This document shows, piece after piece, positions 32,145-44,633 of a DNA stretch of 64,000 nt (position 1 is the stretch's first letter; each line of letters begins with the position of its first letter). This stretch comes from Flammula alnicola (lineage: Eukaryota; Basidiomycota; Agaricomycetes; Agaricales; Strophariaceae). The stretch is taken from NCBI GenBank assembly GCA_015499995.1, contig JADNRV010000004.1:930001-994000 (forward strand), read 5' to 3'. The notes beneath the pieces are model-generated. The model searched no databases. It saw only the letters and a list, made by a program, of their open reading frames with translations, and was not told the origin of the DNA. The position numbers were made by a program, and so were the translations under genes.

Positions 32145-34330
32145 TCAGGTTGGGATATTAGCATTAATTTCTTCCAGGAGATCTGCCGCGATTTTGGCAT
32201 TGGAAACCTAATAGTGGGAAATATAAGATGGTCGGTTTTTTTTGGATCAAGAGCAAAAATACCTTCAGATTGTAAGTCGTCGCTGCGCCGTTCTCTATGG
32301 CACTGAACCTAAGGTATCGCGGATCTTGCGCCAACGAACAGCGCATTCCGGGGAATAAGGTGACGTTTAGCAAAAGAGTGTAAACCGCATCTTTCCTCAT
32401 CACTAGAGAGGGAAAAACATAAATAAAAAGGAGGAACCACCAAAGGCAGAACCCACCCAGACGAGCCCCAGTACCATCTTCCTGCTTGACATTCAGTTTC
32501 AAGAGGCCCGTACCTCTTTCCTTCCATGAATTGTCATCTAAAGAGAACAATTTACCCCGAACTTGAAGAAGGGTTTCTTCTTCCTCTTCTCCTGTCATCA
32601 CTGCGGATAAATGTTAATCAAGTGAAATAAATGTATAGATCATCTAGGCTCGTACCATCTTGTTCGGTTAGCATCATCTTATGTTGATCTTCATCGGATT
32701 TGTTGTCTTCCTCGTCATCTTTGCCGGCGCGTAGCCTTTCTCCAAAAGTCGTGGGCTCATCACCCTCTTGGTCATCCTCTGCACCACTCTCTGATCCATT
32801 AACGGAATCTCCAAAGACGCCGACGACTGACGCTCTTTCCAAGGAACTGCGAGCCGACCCCTCCGGTGAGCCCGCTCGAGCACGCTTTTGTGCAGGAAGG
32901 GCGAAGCCTTGGCTCGGCCCAGCATACGAGGCGAACGGATTTGAATTTAACGCAGAATTTGTCTTTCTCGGTGGTGATTTTGCTCGGCCCAACTTTGAAG
33001 TCGAACCAAGAACAGGAGACTTCATACGTGCAGAGGCAAAAGGAGAAGAAGAAGATGCGAACGCTTCAAATCCAGTTCGTTTCGGGGCAGCAGCAGTCGA
33101 AGATTGGCCAAAGGCTGACTTTAACTCGGGGGCCGGTGTCAATGGAGCTGACTTTGTGGAGAAAGGCGATAATGATGTAGTAGATTTAGACCCAAATATA
33201 CTCTGGCCCTTGACAGAGGCGAATGGAGAACTAGTAGATGCGTATGCCATAAATCCGCTCTAGAAGTTAATATGCCACGTCAAAAAAGTGCACAAAAAAA
33301 GGAATCTCGTAGAAACTGACCATCTTGGGGATTTTGGGAGACGGTGGAGATTCTCGGGGTGGGGATGGAGGAGGAGAGGGTCGTTTAGTTTCTCGAGGAT
33401 TGTCGTCCTTATTTGCTTCATCACGAGGTCGCTTCAGGGGTTCGTTTGGATGTTGGAAGGTCTCCTCCTGTTCTGGAGGTCCATGGCTGGTACCACGTTC
33501 AAGATATTTGCGCTTGAGGCCCTTTTCGTTGCTCTCCGAGGCGGAGCGTAAGCGATTCACCTCTGGCGATGCCGGAACCATTGTAGCGTCCTGGTTTTTA
33601 ACATCTTGAACAGAACGAGAAAAGGTAGAGTGTTCTGGAGTTTTGGGAGGAGATTCATCGTTGTCGACCATGCCGTTATGGTTGGATTTTTCCTCGTTTA
33701 TTCTTTGGTCCTCGTCTTGTTCTTGGATAGCTTCCGATGGTCCGGAGTCCACCTCAATGTCGTGTTCTTTGTGGTCCGGAACAGTCTCCATGCTCTTCCA
33801 ATTTATATCTTCGACTCCACGACTGATTTGTCGAACCTTTATCTTCATTTCCTGGCGAGGTGACGCAAGAATCCCACTAGTCGGAGGGGAGCCAGAGCCA
33901 GAGCCTGACCCAGAACCCGAACCACCTCCATCCTCCTCTTCCTCGGTAGGATCAAGACGCCGCCTGTTCTTCTTCATGGGTGTCCGGGAGTTCGAGTCCT
34001 TACGTTCACGAAGGATTGAGTCAGACTCCTGTGAAATAATGATCATAAGCGAATGCGCCCTTTGGACGAAGGTAATCAGGCCACGAACATTTGCTGCCGA
34101 CGGAGTGGTCACTGGTTCTAAGGAAACTTCACGTTCTCGTTTCCTTGATAATTTGAGTTCTAGTCATCGGTGTGATAGCGTCGATAAATGATTTTGTGTC
34201 TAGTCCGATAAGTAAACTAAGACAGACCTGATTCCGTCGCGTCCGGCGATGGTGTTAACCTTGGGGGGGAAGCCAATCTACCTGCCTCGGTCAAAGGCTG
34301 AGAGCTGTCTGCCTCTTGTGAGTCTGACAT
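32145..34330 (-). CDS. Ran-binding-domain nuclear transport protein (RanBP3/Yrb2-like)
   Basis: Exons from ATG 34330: MSDSQEADSSQPLTEAG, ELKLSRKREREVSLEPVTTPSAAN, a long charged, disordered exon (ESDSILRERKD ... PRDEANKDDNPRETKRPSP with nuclear-localisation-like basic clusters), an FG-like region (SPFASVKGQSIFG, SAFGQ, SSSSPFAS), an acidic stretch and the C-terminal RanBD1 fold. That fold starts TGEEEEETLLQVRGKLFSLD, continues NSWKERGTGLLKLNV, MRKDAVYTLLLNVTLFPGMRC, and ends VSNAKIAADLLEEINANIPT at 32145. WKERGTG is the family hallmark that contacts Ran-GTP. The layout (disordered FG region plus C-terminal RanBD) matches Yrb2/Hba1/RanBP3 cofactors of Crm1 export. A nucleoporin of the Nup2 type is less likely because the FG content is low. 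Confidence 0.85.
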
Positions 34331-34772
34331 GGTTGGTTGAAAGTTGACGATTTGGGGACAAGTTCAAGGGCATGCGCCCAGCCATTTACCCTCGGCTCGG
34401 CTAAATCCGACAATTGTGAGCGAGGGCCACCTCTTGAGCTGATGCCACAGACAGTGGGAAACAAGGCTTTCTTCTTTAAAATCACATACTCCGAATTAAT
34501 CCATGTAATAAAATATACATATAGCATGCGTGTATATGAGTAGAAGATGTGCTTCACAGAAAAAAGGAACGTGTGGCGGGAAGGACAATGACAATATCCG
34601 AAATCCGCACGACAAATTATACTTGTCCTTCTATTAGTATTACGAGATGATGTTACACAGGCGCAAAAAAACACGCCCCACATGTGTGAACGATGAATGT
34701 CCGATCATGGTCCACGAAGGGGAAATGATCCCCAAATATCTGAGGACGGCAGGAAGAGGGTATGAATCATTG
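34331..34772. other. Intergenic, no gene seen
   Basis: Contains the presumed promoter of the Ran-binding gene on the left and the 3' flank of the histidine kinase on the right. No coding signal. Confidence 0.45.
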
Positions 34773-37700
34773 TCATGACGCTCCATGTTCTTGTCGTCCT
34801 TTTCGTTTTTCGTCTGCTTGAACCAAGACATCTTTGAGACTCCTCTCCAACACAGGTTTTGTGAGAACCCTACAAATCATCATTAGCTCCCATGCAACAG
34901 TATGATATAAACTCAAAAATACTCACTGATCAGCTCCAGCTTCTAGATACTCTTCTTGATCTGTAGATAAACATGAGCGGCATATTCAACATTAGTATTG
35001 CCGAGTCAGATAAAGAGACGACATACCAGATAGCAACGCGTTGCCTAATCAAGGATAAATGGTAAGCTCAAGCTCATTCCCAGCTTAAACATACTGACCT
35101 GTTACCCCAACGATGAAATCACTTCTGCCCAGCTCGCGAAGCTTTGCCGCCACCTTCAGCCCAGACATGATTGGCATCTGGTTGTCCAAGAACACGACAG
35201 CATATTTTCCCTCGTCAAAGACCGGAACCTCCCGCTCCTGCTCCAGAATCGGGCCTGTATGGGCAGATACGTCACTCGAAGGTGTCGTGCCCATCGTAAT
35301 GCGGTGCCCAAGTATCATCTCCAACGCCACTTCTCCATTCTCCGCACACGAAACCTGACACCCCAGACGAGTTAGAATGCGTTTCATCAACGTCCGTGTC
35401 AGAGAGTCATCGTCCACCACCAAAACAGGCAGGCCTGGCTCGATGCTGATGCCAGTAAACGACGCAGAAGGGCTTCCGCGTGTAAAACTGTTATCAAATA
35501 TCTTAAGATGTGATGACGATTTATCGCTAGATATTGACTGTTGGGAATCACTCGTCACGGATTCGGTTCGCGGAGGTTGGGTATCATCCATTGAAAATGT
35601 CGTAGGAGTGGGTAAGCGGACGTATGTAGGACGTTGTACTGGAGTTGGTTTCCCCGAGCTCGCCAGAGACGATAGACCAGAAGTGAAAGTCTCGGTCCCA
35701 GATAATTTTGAGTCTGGAGATTCTGTTGATTGTCGAGGTTCTGTTGACTCCGGCGGCCTTGGAGGATAGGCTATATGATCGACAGTGATCAAGGGCGGTT
35801 CAATACCTGGCGGTGACTTGACTAGCAGTTCCTTCGACGTCAAAGAAGTATTGGTTGTAGGCACCGTATTAGTCGTGCTGTCGTAATCGCGCTTTCTCAA
35901 TACCAATTCCACACGCCCACCTGCAAGATACAGACATAGAAAAGATGCTTAGCCAACCCAAACGCAGCAGAACAAAAAAAGTCGTAGCAAGACTAACCTT
36001 GGTCCATAATGCCTTGCATTGCAGCATTATTAAGCGCCGAGGTCGATATCTTCCGCGAAGCTCTCAGACCCGCGGCGTCCACAGCCATCGTCACACTATC
36101 GTTACAGTTCAATGCCTGAGATTTCAGCCGCGTGTTTGTCCGACGCAGCGTTGCCAAATCCGATGAGCTCGAGGCTTCAGGGAGATCAGGAGGTCCAGGG
36201 ATGAACGTCTTTCTGCCAACGCCAAGGGGAAGTTCCACCCAGAAGGTAGAACCTTCGCCTGCCTTCGACCTCACTCCCAGCCGACCTCCGCTTAATTTAA
36301 CAATTTGTCGTACCAGGGCTAGACCAAGTCCTGTTCCTTTGCCGCCTATTTACACGACGTCGTCAACAAAATGAAGAGAGAAATCTCGAAATTCGCCAAC
36401 AAACCTTGTTGCCTGCCTTGCTCAGTCTGGTTGAACGCAGAGAAAAGCTTGCTCTGAGCCATATCCTTCGCCTTGATTCCATATCCAGTGTCCGACACTT
36501 CGATTCTGACCACTATCCACTCCAACGGATCTGGCGGTTTGCCGTGTTGCATGTTGTGCTGTGTTAGATAATCTGTGGATAGTGGGCGCGGTTTGTCGGC
36601 CCCAGTATCCAAATTTCCATTTGCACGATCCGTTTCCATAACTCCGAGAGGTTCTATATCAGGAGGCAACGCAGGCAGAATCAGATGCGTCTTGATAGAT
36701 AACTTCCCTCCAGACGGCGTGAATTTGCAGGCATTGCTGCAGAGAAGAAAGAGAGCGTGATAAAGTCTGTCAGTTGCTTTCAAGAACAAACTCTTCTAAA
36801 AATAGGCACCTAGCAAGATTCGTGATAATTTGTCGTAAGCGCGTCTCATCGCCAGTAACAATACCATCGACGTCCGGATGCTCATGTATGTGTCTCCGGA
36901 TAGCATCCATATTTTCACCCGTTGCTGTGTACGCTGCCTGGCGCGCAATCTGGTTGTAATACCAAATTTAGGTCAGCGGAAATATAAACAAATTAAAGGG
37001 AAGTAAAACAACAATACCGACAATGTCAATATTAGGGTCAAGCTCGGTCTCGAACTTCAATCCTCGAGCATCAGTCGCCAAACGCAAAGGGACGAAAAGA
37101 GATCGCATGACTCCGTGAAATCCATATGGCTGCAAAACAAAACAAAAACAAGAGGAGAGAAAGAGTCAACCACCTTGCAGCAACAAAAGGGAGAAGGCCA
37201 AACCCTCGACATCGATTCAAACTTGCCACTGTCCATTCGGTTGCTAAACACACGATAAGAACCACCAGCCAACTTAGAATGATAAAGTTCTTACAAATCC
37301 AGGACGTCATTTAGGACTGGCGGGATGGGAGGGTAAGGTATTGAAGTGACCTATGAAAAATTGACCACGGCACACCTTTTGACATCATGCTCAAACTTCC
37401 GCAGAGGGCATTGAACTCTATTTCTTGGTCTTTTGCAATTGTCCCCGAAGCTTCCATATTCTGGACCGCCAGAACTAGACAACGCGAAAAAGGAGGTCAT
37501 ATCAAAAGGGCGTTCTGTGGATTGCTTCAACAAGATATAAATGACTTACGCGCTGTGTTCAATGGAACTCGGACCTGTGGATATCCAAAAAAAAAAAAAG
37601 GTCAGGAAGACAGTCAGAGATGCATGACAGGAAGACATATCATGGAAGACGTAACTGGCAGATCAAATTTAGTAGGAAAAGGTGACATGGTAGCCAGAAA

Positions 37701-39611
37701 CTTACGAAGTTAGCCGCCTTTTGGAATCTGCTGCTTTTCGTTCATTGATTTGAGCCTTTTGCGTAGCCTAATGCAACGTTAATCATGCCGATGAAAAATA
37801 AAAACAGAAAAGAAAACATGGACCTGCGTACCTTGAATTGAATTTTAAGCTGATCTCGCAGAGTATACAGCCTTCGTTCAGACTGATTTTAACTACGATA
37901 TCAGTTAATCGGTACAACAAACGGTCCAAAAATACGTACACTTTCTGTTACATAGTGCACATAGATAAGAACTAGAAGAAACACTCGAGTTATTGATATT
38001 TAGAATTCGAGCCCGTGCGTACTTACAAGCTTGAAAGATTAAGAAATTGATCATGCCTGTGGAATATAATACATCATTAAGTGAAAATGAGAGGAACAGG
38101 TAGATACAGAGGGACTTACTGCGGGCCCACGTTGTCCGAACGGGGATAAGGGCAATAGATGCACTGCATAAACAGAGAACACGGTTAACAAATGGCCGCA
38201 CGGCTCGGGGTATAGGCTTACAAGAGGAAAAAGATCAGCGCTCCCAAGGCTGCTGGAAACCGATTGAGCCTGAGACCGAACAGGGCAATAGTTTGGAGGG
38301 CCTGAATTCGCACCGGGGGTTACGGTTGGCCTTATGGGAGTACAAAACAGAGAAATTGCGAACCGTGGTATAGTAAAACGTTGCCATGAAATCTTTTCCT
38401 TGGCAATGTGGCTGGAGTGAGTAAAAGCCACATGCAATACTGCGAAATGGTGAGTACGAGTGAGACGTAACAAAAAACGGTATAGTTACATGGAAATGAC
38501 TTGATAGAATGACCTGAGTTGAGGGTCAAAATAAAGCAAAGAGATACGGACGGACGCAACTCTACTCACCAGCACCAAACGGAAACAACGAGGAAGATTT
38601 GATATATAAACGGACGGTCTCGAGGCCAGTCGTACATAATCATGAACCTGTGTCGATATTAGAATCACCGTCGCAGGGCCTGTTAGGACTCAACTGACAC
38701 AACGGGCAAGCTGAGGGCTGGGGCGACCTGGATGACTCTATATCAGCATACGTGGCTATAAATACGAAAAACTGTAGCTGACACCAAAGTAAAAGATCTT
38801 GTCTAAACGCCCAATTGGATTGTGAGGAATAAAGATACAGCCCAGTACCCAATTCACGACTAGCCAGACGGATGACCAGAGAGCTAGCGACTTCTTGAGA
38901 AACCAACTTTCCTGAAAATGTTTGGTTGGTCAGAAATAATCAAATTACCCAGATGACGCTCACTTGAGCGTAATGCTGCTCCGACTTCTCGTCCACGAAT
39001 CGAGAGCTGAAAATCTCCATGATGAATGGCCAAGTCCGCCACCGCAGGATAGCTAAAGGTGTAGAAGAGCTCCAAAAACCTTCGTATACCATACTCTCGT
39101 GATCACTGTTGCCTTGGTTGGGCTGATGACTTCCACCAGATTTTTCTGGGGTGCCTCCATGGTCCGAATGGGAGACCGAGCTCTTGATCTCCTCGGTCCA
39201 ATTGCGATCCACAACGACTTCATCGACGTAGTCGCTTGTCTCCGCCATCTCCATTTTTCGAGTAAAGCTATTCTCTGCTGCACTCTCGCCTATGACCGAG
39301 CTGCTGGATGGCGCTGTTCCTGTGCCCACCCTCCTCTTGAACCTCGCCCAGTGGACGCTAAGGCCGTTGATACGAGCAGATTTTTTGTGTATTCTGCGGG
39401 TCTGGGACGACAAAGAGCTGTTTTGGACAACTGGCACAGGCAGGGAGTAGTCTACTGCAGTTGAGGTCGTTGGAGTGGGCATGGCTGGAATGCTTGAGGA
39501 CCGGTTATCTTTCTCCGTATCAATCGAGAGCAAAGGGGGCAGTGAGGCACGCTCTTCAGTCCATCTAGGCGAATAGTCAGATGCAAAGAAACGAGTTAGC
39601 CACTGAGGCAT
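34773..39611 (-). CDS. Membrane-anchored hybrid histidine kinase
   Basis: About twenty exons from ATG 39611 ([17 protein letters not shown]). A disordered N-terminus is followed by several membrane segments ([49 protein letters not shown]). A coiled coil ([35 protein letters not shown]) leads to the H-box YVFHD / [13 protein letters not shown] with the phospho-acceptor His, then [17 protein letters not shown]. The ATPase part has LRQIITNLA, the N-box [23 protein letters not shown] and [16 protein letters not shown]. The receiver has [11 protein letters not shown], the phospho-Asp in VVFLDNQMP, and TKP with the conserved Lys. The kinase would relay phosphate through an Hpt protein to Ssk1/Skn7-type regulators. 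Just after FHD the donor is non-canonical or one or two bases are missing. The ligand is unknown. Confidence 0.9.
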
Positions 39612-40788
39612 AAGAATGGGCTATGCCAAGGCCCGCAGATGAAGGACTGCAGGAGAGGTTTGTTGGCGAGACACTCCAGAGTCCAGGGGCCCTGTGAGTG
39701 AGCGGTTGGTTCCTGGCAAGAAACCTCGGCATCGTGATTTCCGTTTCCCGATCAGGCAACTTTTGACATGACAAAGCGATCGTCTCCCCCGAACGAAAGC
39801 TTCCGCAGCTCGTTCGTTCTCTGCGAGAGGAATCTGAATATCTACTAAGTATGTATATCCTAAGTTAATCGGATACGAGAGAAAAAAAGCTCTACGCCTG
39901 CCTCATCACTTCGAAAAGCCTATTTTCTGTAATCTTGACCGAGATTACTAACACACCAGCAGTGGACCGGCCATTGACTGCCGTTCATACCTCCATCCGA
40001 CTCGGACATTGAATTCAGCTTATAAGGTAGCGCAATGCTGATCCCAACAGACGTCCTTATGCTCCTCGAATACCAATGGGTTCATTTTATGAACTATTCG
40101 AGATTGTTGGCTAGCCTAGCATAGAATTTGTTGCAAGTCCGTATTTCTGTCGTGTTTCAATCATTTGTGTGCAGCATCAGTGTATTAGAGATCCGGCACT
40201 ACTGGCATGACACATGCAAATTTAAACTTGCAAAGAAATCATCGACATCAACATCATCCTTCTAGGCTGCGCCAAAACAAGTCTGTAACCCATCGATGTT
40301 GCCGTGATAAGTAAGAGGCCAGTGTACTATTATTAGGCCTCTTCATCTGCAAGCATTTACAGGAGCAACGAGATGATTTCCATACAAGTCGTTTCAAGTT
40401 CCTCGACCATCCGCTGACCTCGTCGGGAAAAATATTCCTTGCACTCGTGATGATACTCTGACATGATAGGGTCACGGTGTGGAATATGCTCGATTGAGAA
40501 AATGGAGTTCACGGACACAGCAATGGCCCAATGGCCCAACTTTGTCCCTAGAGGACGGCGGTAGTTTTGTGTTGATGGACGTCGGAGTGTGAATCTCTCT
40601 TGTTTCCCCTCCTCCACCTGCCTCTCCAAATCCACCCTCCATCGTCGACGTTAATTCCCCATTCTCTCCATCAATTATTCCCATCGTCTAATTTTCGATA
40701 CCCATCACGCTTTTGCTTCTCCACCTTCTATTCCTATTTTTCTTTCCCTCATCGAATTTTCAAGCTCAGCGAGGCCCATCCGCCAAAC
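39612..40788. other. Divergent intergenic region
   Basis: Shared upstream region of the histidine kinase (minus) and the Snt2-like gene (plus). A minus-strand frame near 40357-40520 reads plausibly (SEYHHECKEYFSRRGQRMVEELETTCMEI, split here only by line) but has no recognised domain or clear start, and is left as a possible relic. CT-rich tracts just before 40789 are typical of fungal core promoters. Confidence 0.4.
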
Positions 40789-43700
40789 ATGTCGCATCCC
40801 GTATATCTCAAAAATGGAGATCTGGTCAAAGTCAATGGTACATCTGCACCCCAATAGCGTATATCAGTTCACACAGCTAGCTCACCGATTTTTCAAAGAC
40901 CATGTTTACTGTTCGCCGAGTTGGGATGCCCGAGACGGAACTCCCTACTCTGTTGCGCGAATAATGCAATTTCTGCCTCCAGAAGATGCCCCGAAAGGTG
41001 AAGAAGGCAAGAAATACCTCTACACTCGAGTTCGTCTTGCGTGGTATTATCGACCCAGCGATGTGAGCGACCGCCCTGTGGCGGACCCCCGCTTGCTACT
41101 TGCTGCCATATATTCGGAAGTGTGCGACATCAATCAACTTCGCGCCAAGTGCCACGTGGTTCATAGGGACAAAATTTCTGACTTGTCTGGCTGGAAGAAA
41201 CGTCCTGACAGGTTTTACTTCAACCGTCTGTTTGATCCTTACATCAAGAAAGAGTTTGAAGTTATTCCGTCGCACGACGTCCGAAATCGTAAGCTTCTTT
41301 AATTTTCCCCTTTAATATCCTCTTTGAATTACCTAACTAATTCCATTATTGTGAAACAGTTCCCGACCACATTCGGGATGTCCTTATCTCTCGCTACGAA
41401 TTTGTTGTAGCAGAGAAAGAAGTCATTCCGGACTTGACTGATACCATCCGTCTTTGCGATACATGCCAAGAGTGGTGTCCCAGGTAAGTTTTCAGAACGT
41501 CATCACATTTGACTGTACCGCATTTTAATTCACCTCATGTGCAGTCCTGACTCTGTACTGTGCGATCGTTGCAAGAAGTACTTTCATATGCGATGCGTGC
41601 AGCCGCCTCTAATGGCTAAACCTTCTCGTGGATACGGCTGGACGTGTGCACCCTGTTCGCGTAAACACGAGGAGGAAGTCGATAGTCATGAGCTTCGCCA
41701 CCCTACCCCAACAATTAGTAAGATCAGGTCCAACGCCCCTGCAGCCAGAGGGCGCGGCCGACCTCGGAAAGACAAATCCCTGGCAGAGAAGGAAGAGAAC
41801 CTTCCCGTCAAGCATTTCAATATGTGGCCTTTCCGTTATTTTGGGTAGGTCGCCTTTAGCGTCTCCCTCTCGTATGAAATTTCAAGAGGCATGGCTTCTT
41901 AGGCAGCACACAGTAGCAGAAGACACATTAGGTGAGTGTAAACTACTCTGTGATCACGAGAGGAGTTAAATGGTAGCGCAAAAATAGACCCGGATGATCT
42001 AATTTTCCCCCGCACTGCATCCCGCGTTGGGCCTAAATACCAGGCCAACGTTCCGACCGCACCAGATCCATACAACGTTCCACCTGGTATGAGCTTCGAG
42101 TAATATAAATCCTGATAAACTGATCGAAATTGCACAGAAATCGAAGAAAGAGGAGGAGACAATACGATCGAAGTGCTCGGAATATTCAATACCTTCACCG
42201 AGTCTGAATGTAAGCGCTTGTCAGTCAAGGACATATTACGTAATCGTTAACTTTTGCATCCGTCTATAGTGACCGAAGGTTTGGCGTGCAAAGTCCCGAC
42301 TTGAGCTATGTACTGACAGCCTATATGTAGCCGAGGAGATCAAGAAACGTCTCTCCAATGATCCAAAGGTACAATCTAGTGTTGACTGGCTGACGGAGGT
42401 TATCCATCGGTTGTCTGAGGCTGCCATGGATGGGTCGATGAGCAACGTCAAGATCACACTCATGCGTCTGGACAAGGTTAGTTCTGCTTTTTATATGGTA
42501 GTATTTCACGGCATAACTGAATACTTCGTAGTGGAAGAAGTACGAGACGCCCTACACAGACAAGGAGTGGACCAGGGAAGAAGTTGTCGCTTTTGAAGAT
42601 GCTATTCAACAACATGGGGCCGAATTACGTGCTGTGAGAGATGAGGTTGCGTCGAGATCTATATACGAGGTTGTGCGGTTCTATGGTCTGTGGAAGAGGT
42701 GCGCATCTCACATCCCTGTATCTTCTGACATTTTGCTCATGTCTTCAAAAGCATGAAGCTGGGAGAAGAGCACCAACTGCTCAAAACAGCAGGACCCCCA
42801 CCCAAGCCTGTCAGCCTCCAATACAAGAGCCTGGCGGAGGCCAGCAGCGGCCAACACGTTGGGCACGCAGACGACGATACATCCATCATCGCACAGCCAT
42901 CGAAGACACCGAGCTGTGGTGCTTGCCGGACGCGCGAGTCTAAGACATGGTGGAAGGCGCCTAAAGGCCTCCCTACCAACATATTATGCGACACCTGCGG
43001 CACGAACTGGAGGAAATATGCAGATTTGAATGTACGGCCCCTGCGCGAAGAGTCCGTACCGACGACGAAAGTCCGAGAGAAGAGAGAGGGCACCCCACTT
43101 TCTGGACCGTCTACCAAACGGGCGAGGGTAAGCAAACGACCGTGTGTCCATAACTATTGTTTCTGATCTGTTGTATAATTTGCAGACAAGTGTCTCTGTC
43201 CAATCTACACCACCACCAACCATCTCAATCGCCCCTCAAAACCGATGTCTTGCTTGCATGAAGGCTGGACCTCCTGGGAAGGTCCTTAAATGCAAGCAAT
43301 GCGGGTTCCGGGTACATGCAGGTGAATTTAATCTTTTAAATGCTGGCGGTATTCCGTTACTCACTGGGGCGATTAGGGACTGTTGGTGCTATTGTTGATC
43401 CAACTTCTGTGGATTCATGGGTTTGCGAGCTATGTGAAAACGAGGAAACTCTGGAGGCATCTGTCGTACGTTATAACTCTGCGCTATTCTTGTTTTCTGC
43501 TTGACATGATGCTGTTAGAATCCCGACTGCTTGCTCTGCCCTCGCGCTGCAAACGAAGACAAGAGAAAGAAGCCCTGGCCTCCGTCTGATAGCTTCCTAC
43601 GCGCATGCAAACCCACGGAAGGCCAAGGATGGGCCCACATCTTGTGTGCAATCTTTACTCCTGAACTCTCTTTCACGGATGCTTCGCGTCTTCGGCTGGT

Positions 43701-44498
43701 CGAGGGTCTGAATACTGTGTCTCGCCACAAGTGGTCAACTGTAAGCATCCCTTTCGTAGAACTATAGCCTGTGAGAAACTCAAGTGATCTATTACCAGAA
43801 ATGTTGTCTCTGTGGCGAGACAGAAGGTGCTGTTATTCGATGTAGCGATTGTAACAAAGAATTCCATGCTTCTTGTGCTTGGAAACAAGGACACAGGTTT
43901 GGGTTCGAGATTCAACCGGTATGTTATTCAATTCATGAGCGATGCAGCGGACAGGCGACTCAAGCTCTTTTCATAGGTCAAGAGCAGTAGGCGAGATACC
44001 ACTATCACCACAACATTCAAAGGTGAAACAGGATGCATGAATGCCATTGTGTCATGCAGAGATCACGATCACAGCAAGCGCGACATCTATGACATCTGTG
44101 AAACGAACGAGGGCGGCGAGGTAATGATCATCTTGTGTTTCCTATCTCTCAACGATGCTTATTTTCTTCTGTAGACGGCTCTCCAAGTATACTGTCAAGC
44201 TTACAAGCAAGCCCCAGTTGGCCAAGCACACGGTCTATTGCGAAAAGCTCGCCGCTTGGACACTATTTTGAACATTCGCAGCGACGTTCCACCTCCTATC
44301 CAACTTCCAACGTCAACATCTGATCCCGAATGTTATCGCTGCCACTCCCAATTCTCGCCAGCATTTTACCCTGTCACGGAAACATCGCTTGCACTCAACG
44401 GAACCCGAAACGGACAAGAAGTTTGGATGTGTCACAAATGCCATTTCGAAGTGAACGAAACAAATAGTGCAAAGTCGATGGGCATGATGGTGTCATGA
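40789..44498 (+). CDS. SNT2: Snt2-like chromatin reader (BAH, PHD, ELM2-SANT)
   Basis: Starts MSHPVYLKNGDLVKVN (ATG 40789); the next exon continues DHVYCSPSWDARDGTPYSVARI, a BAH domain. Then come PHD1 (CDTCQEWC ... CDRCKKYFHMRCVQPP ... WTCAPC), an ELM2-like stretch (DPDDLIFPRTASRVG ... QANVP), SANT (YTDKEWTREEVVAFEDAIQQHG ... YGLWKR) and a GATA-like finger (CGACRTRESKTWWKAP ... LCDTC). The end has PHD2 (CLACMKAG ... CKQCGFRVHAG ... WVCELC) joined to an extended PHD (CLLCPRAANE ... WAHILCA ... KCCLCGETEG ... FHASCAW) and a last CYRCH ... CHKCH pair. This order matches Snt2, which works with Ecm5 and Rpd3 in histone deacetylase and stress-response control. A 9-nt micro-exon (LTE) precedes AEEIKKRL. 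All junctions keep phase. Confidence 0.92.
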
Positions 44499-44633
44499 CG
44501 AAATGATTAGCTATAAAGTACAAATCCTGGGAATCCACCAGAAGCAATGCGAAGGCTAATATACAAATGACAACTACAGCAGGGCGGGGTAAATCAGAGT
44601 GAATGGGAGGAATATGAAATAACTAATTGTACT

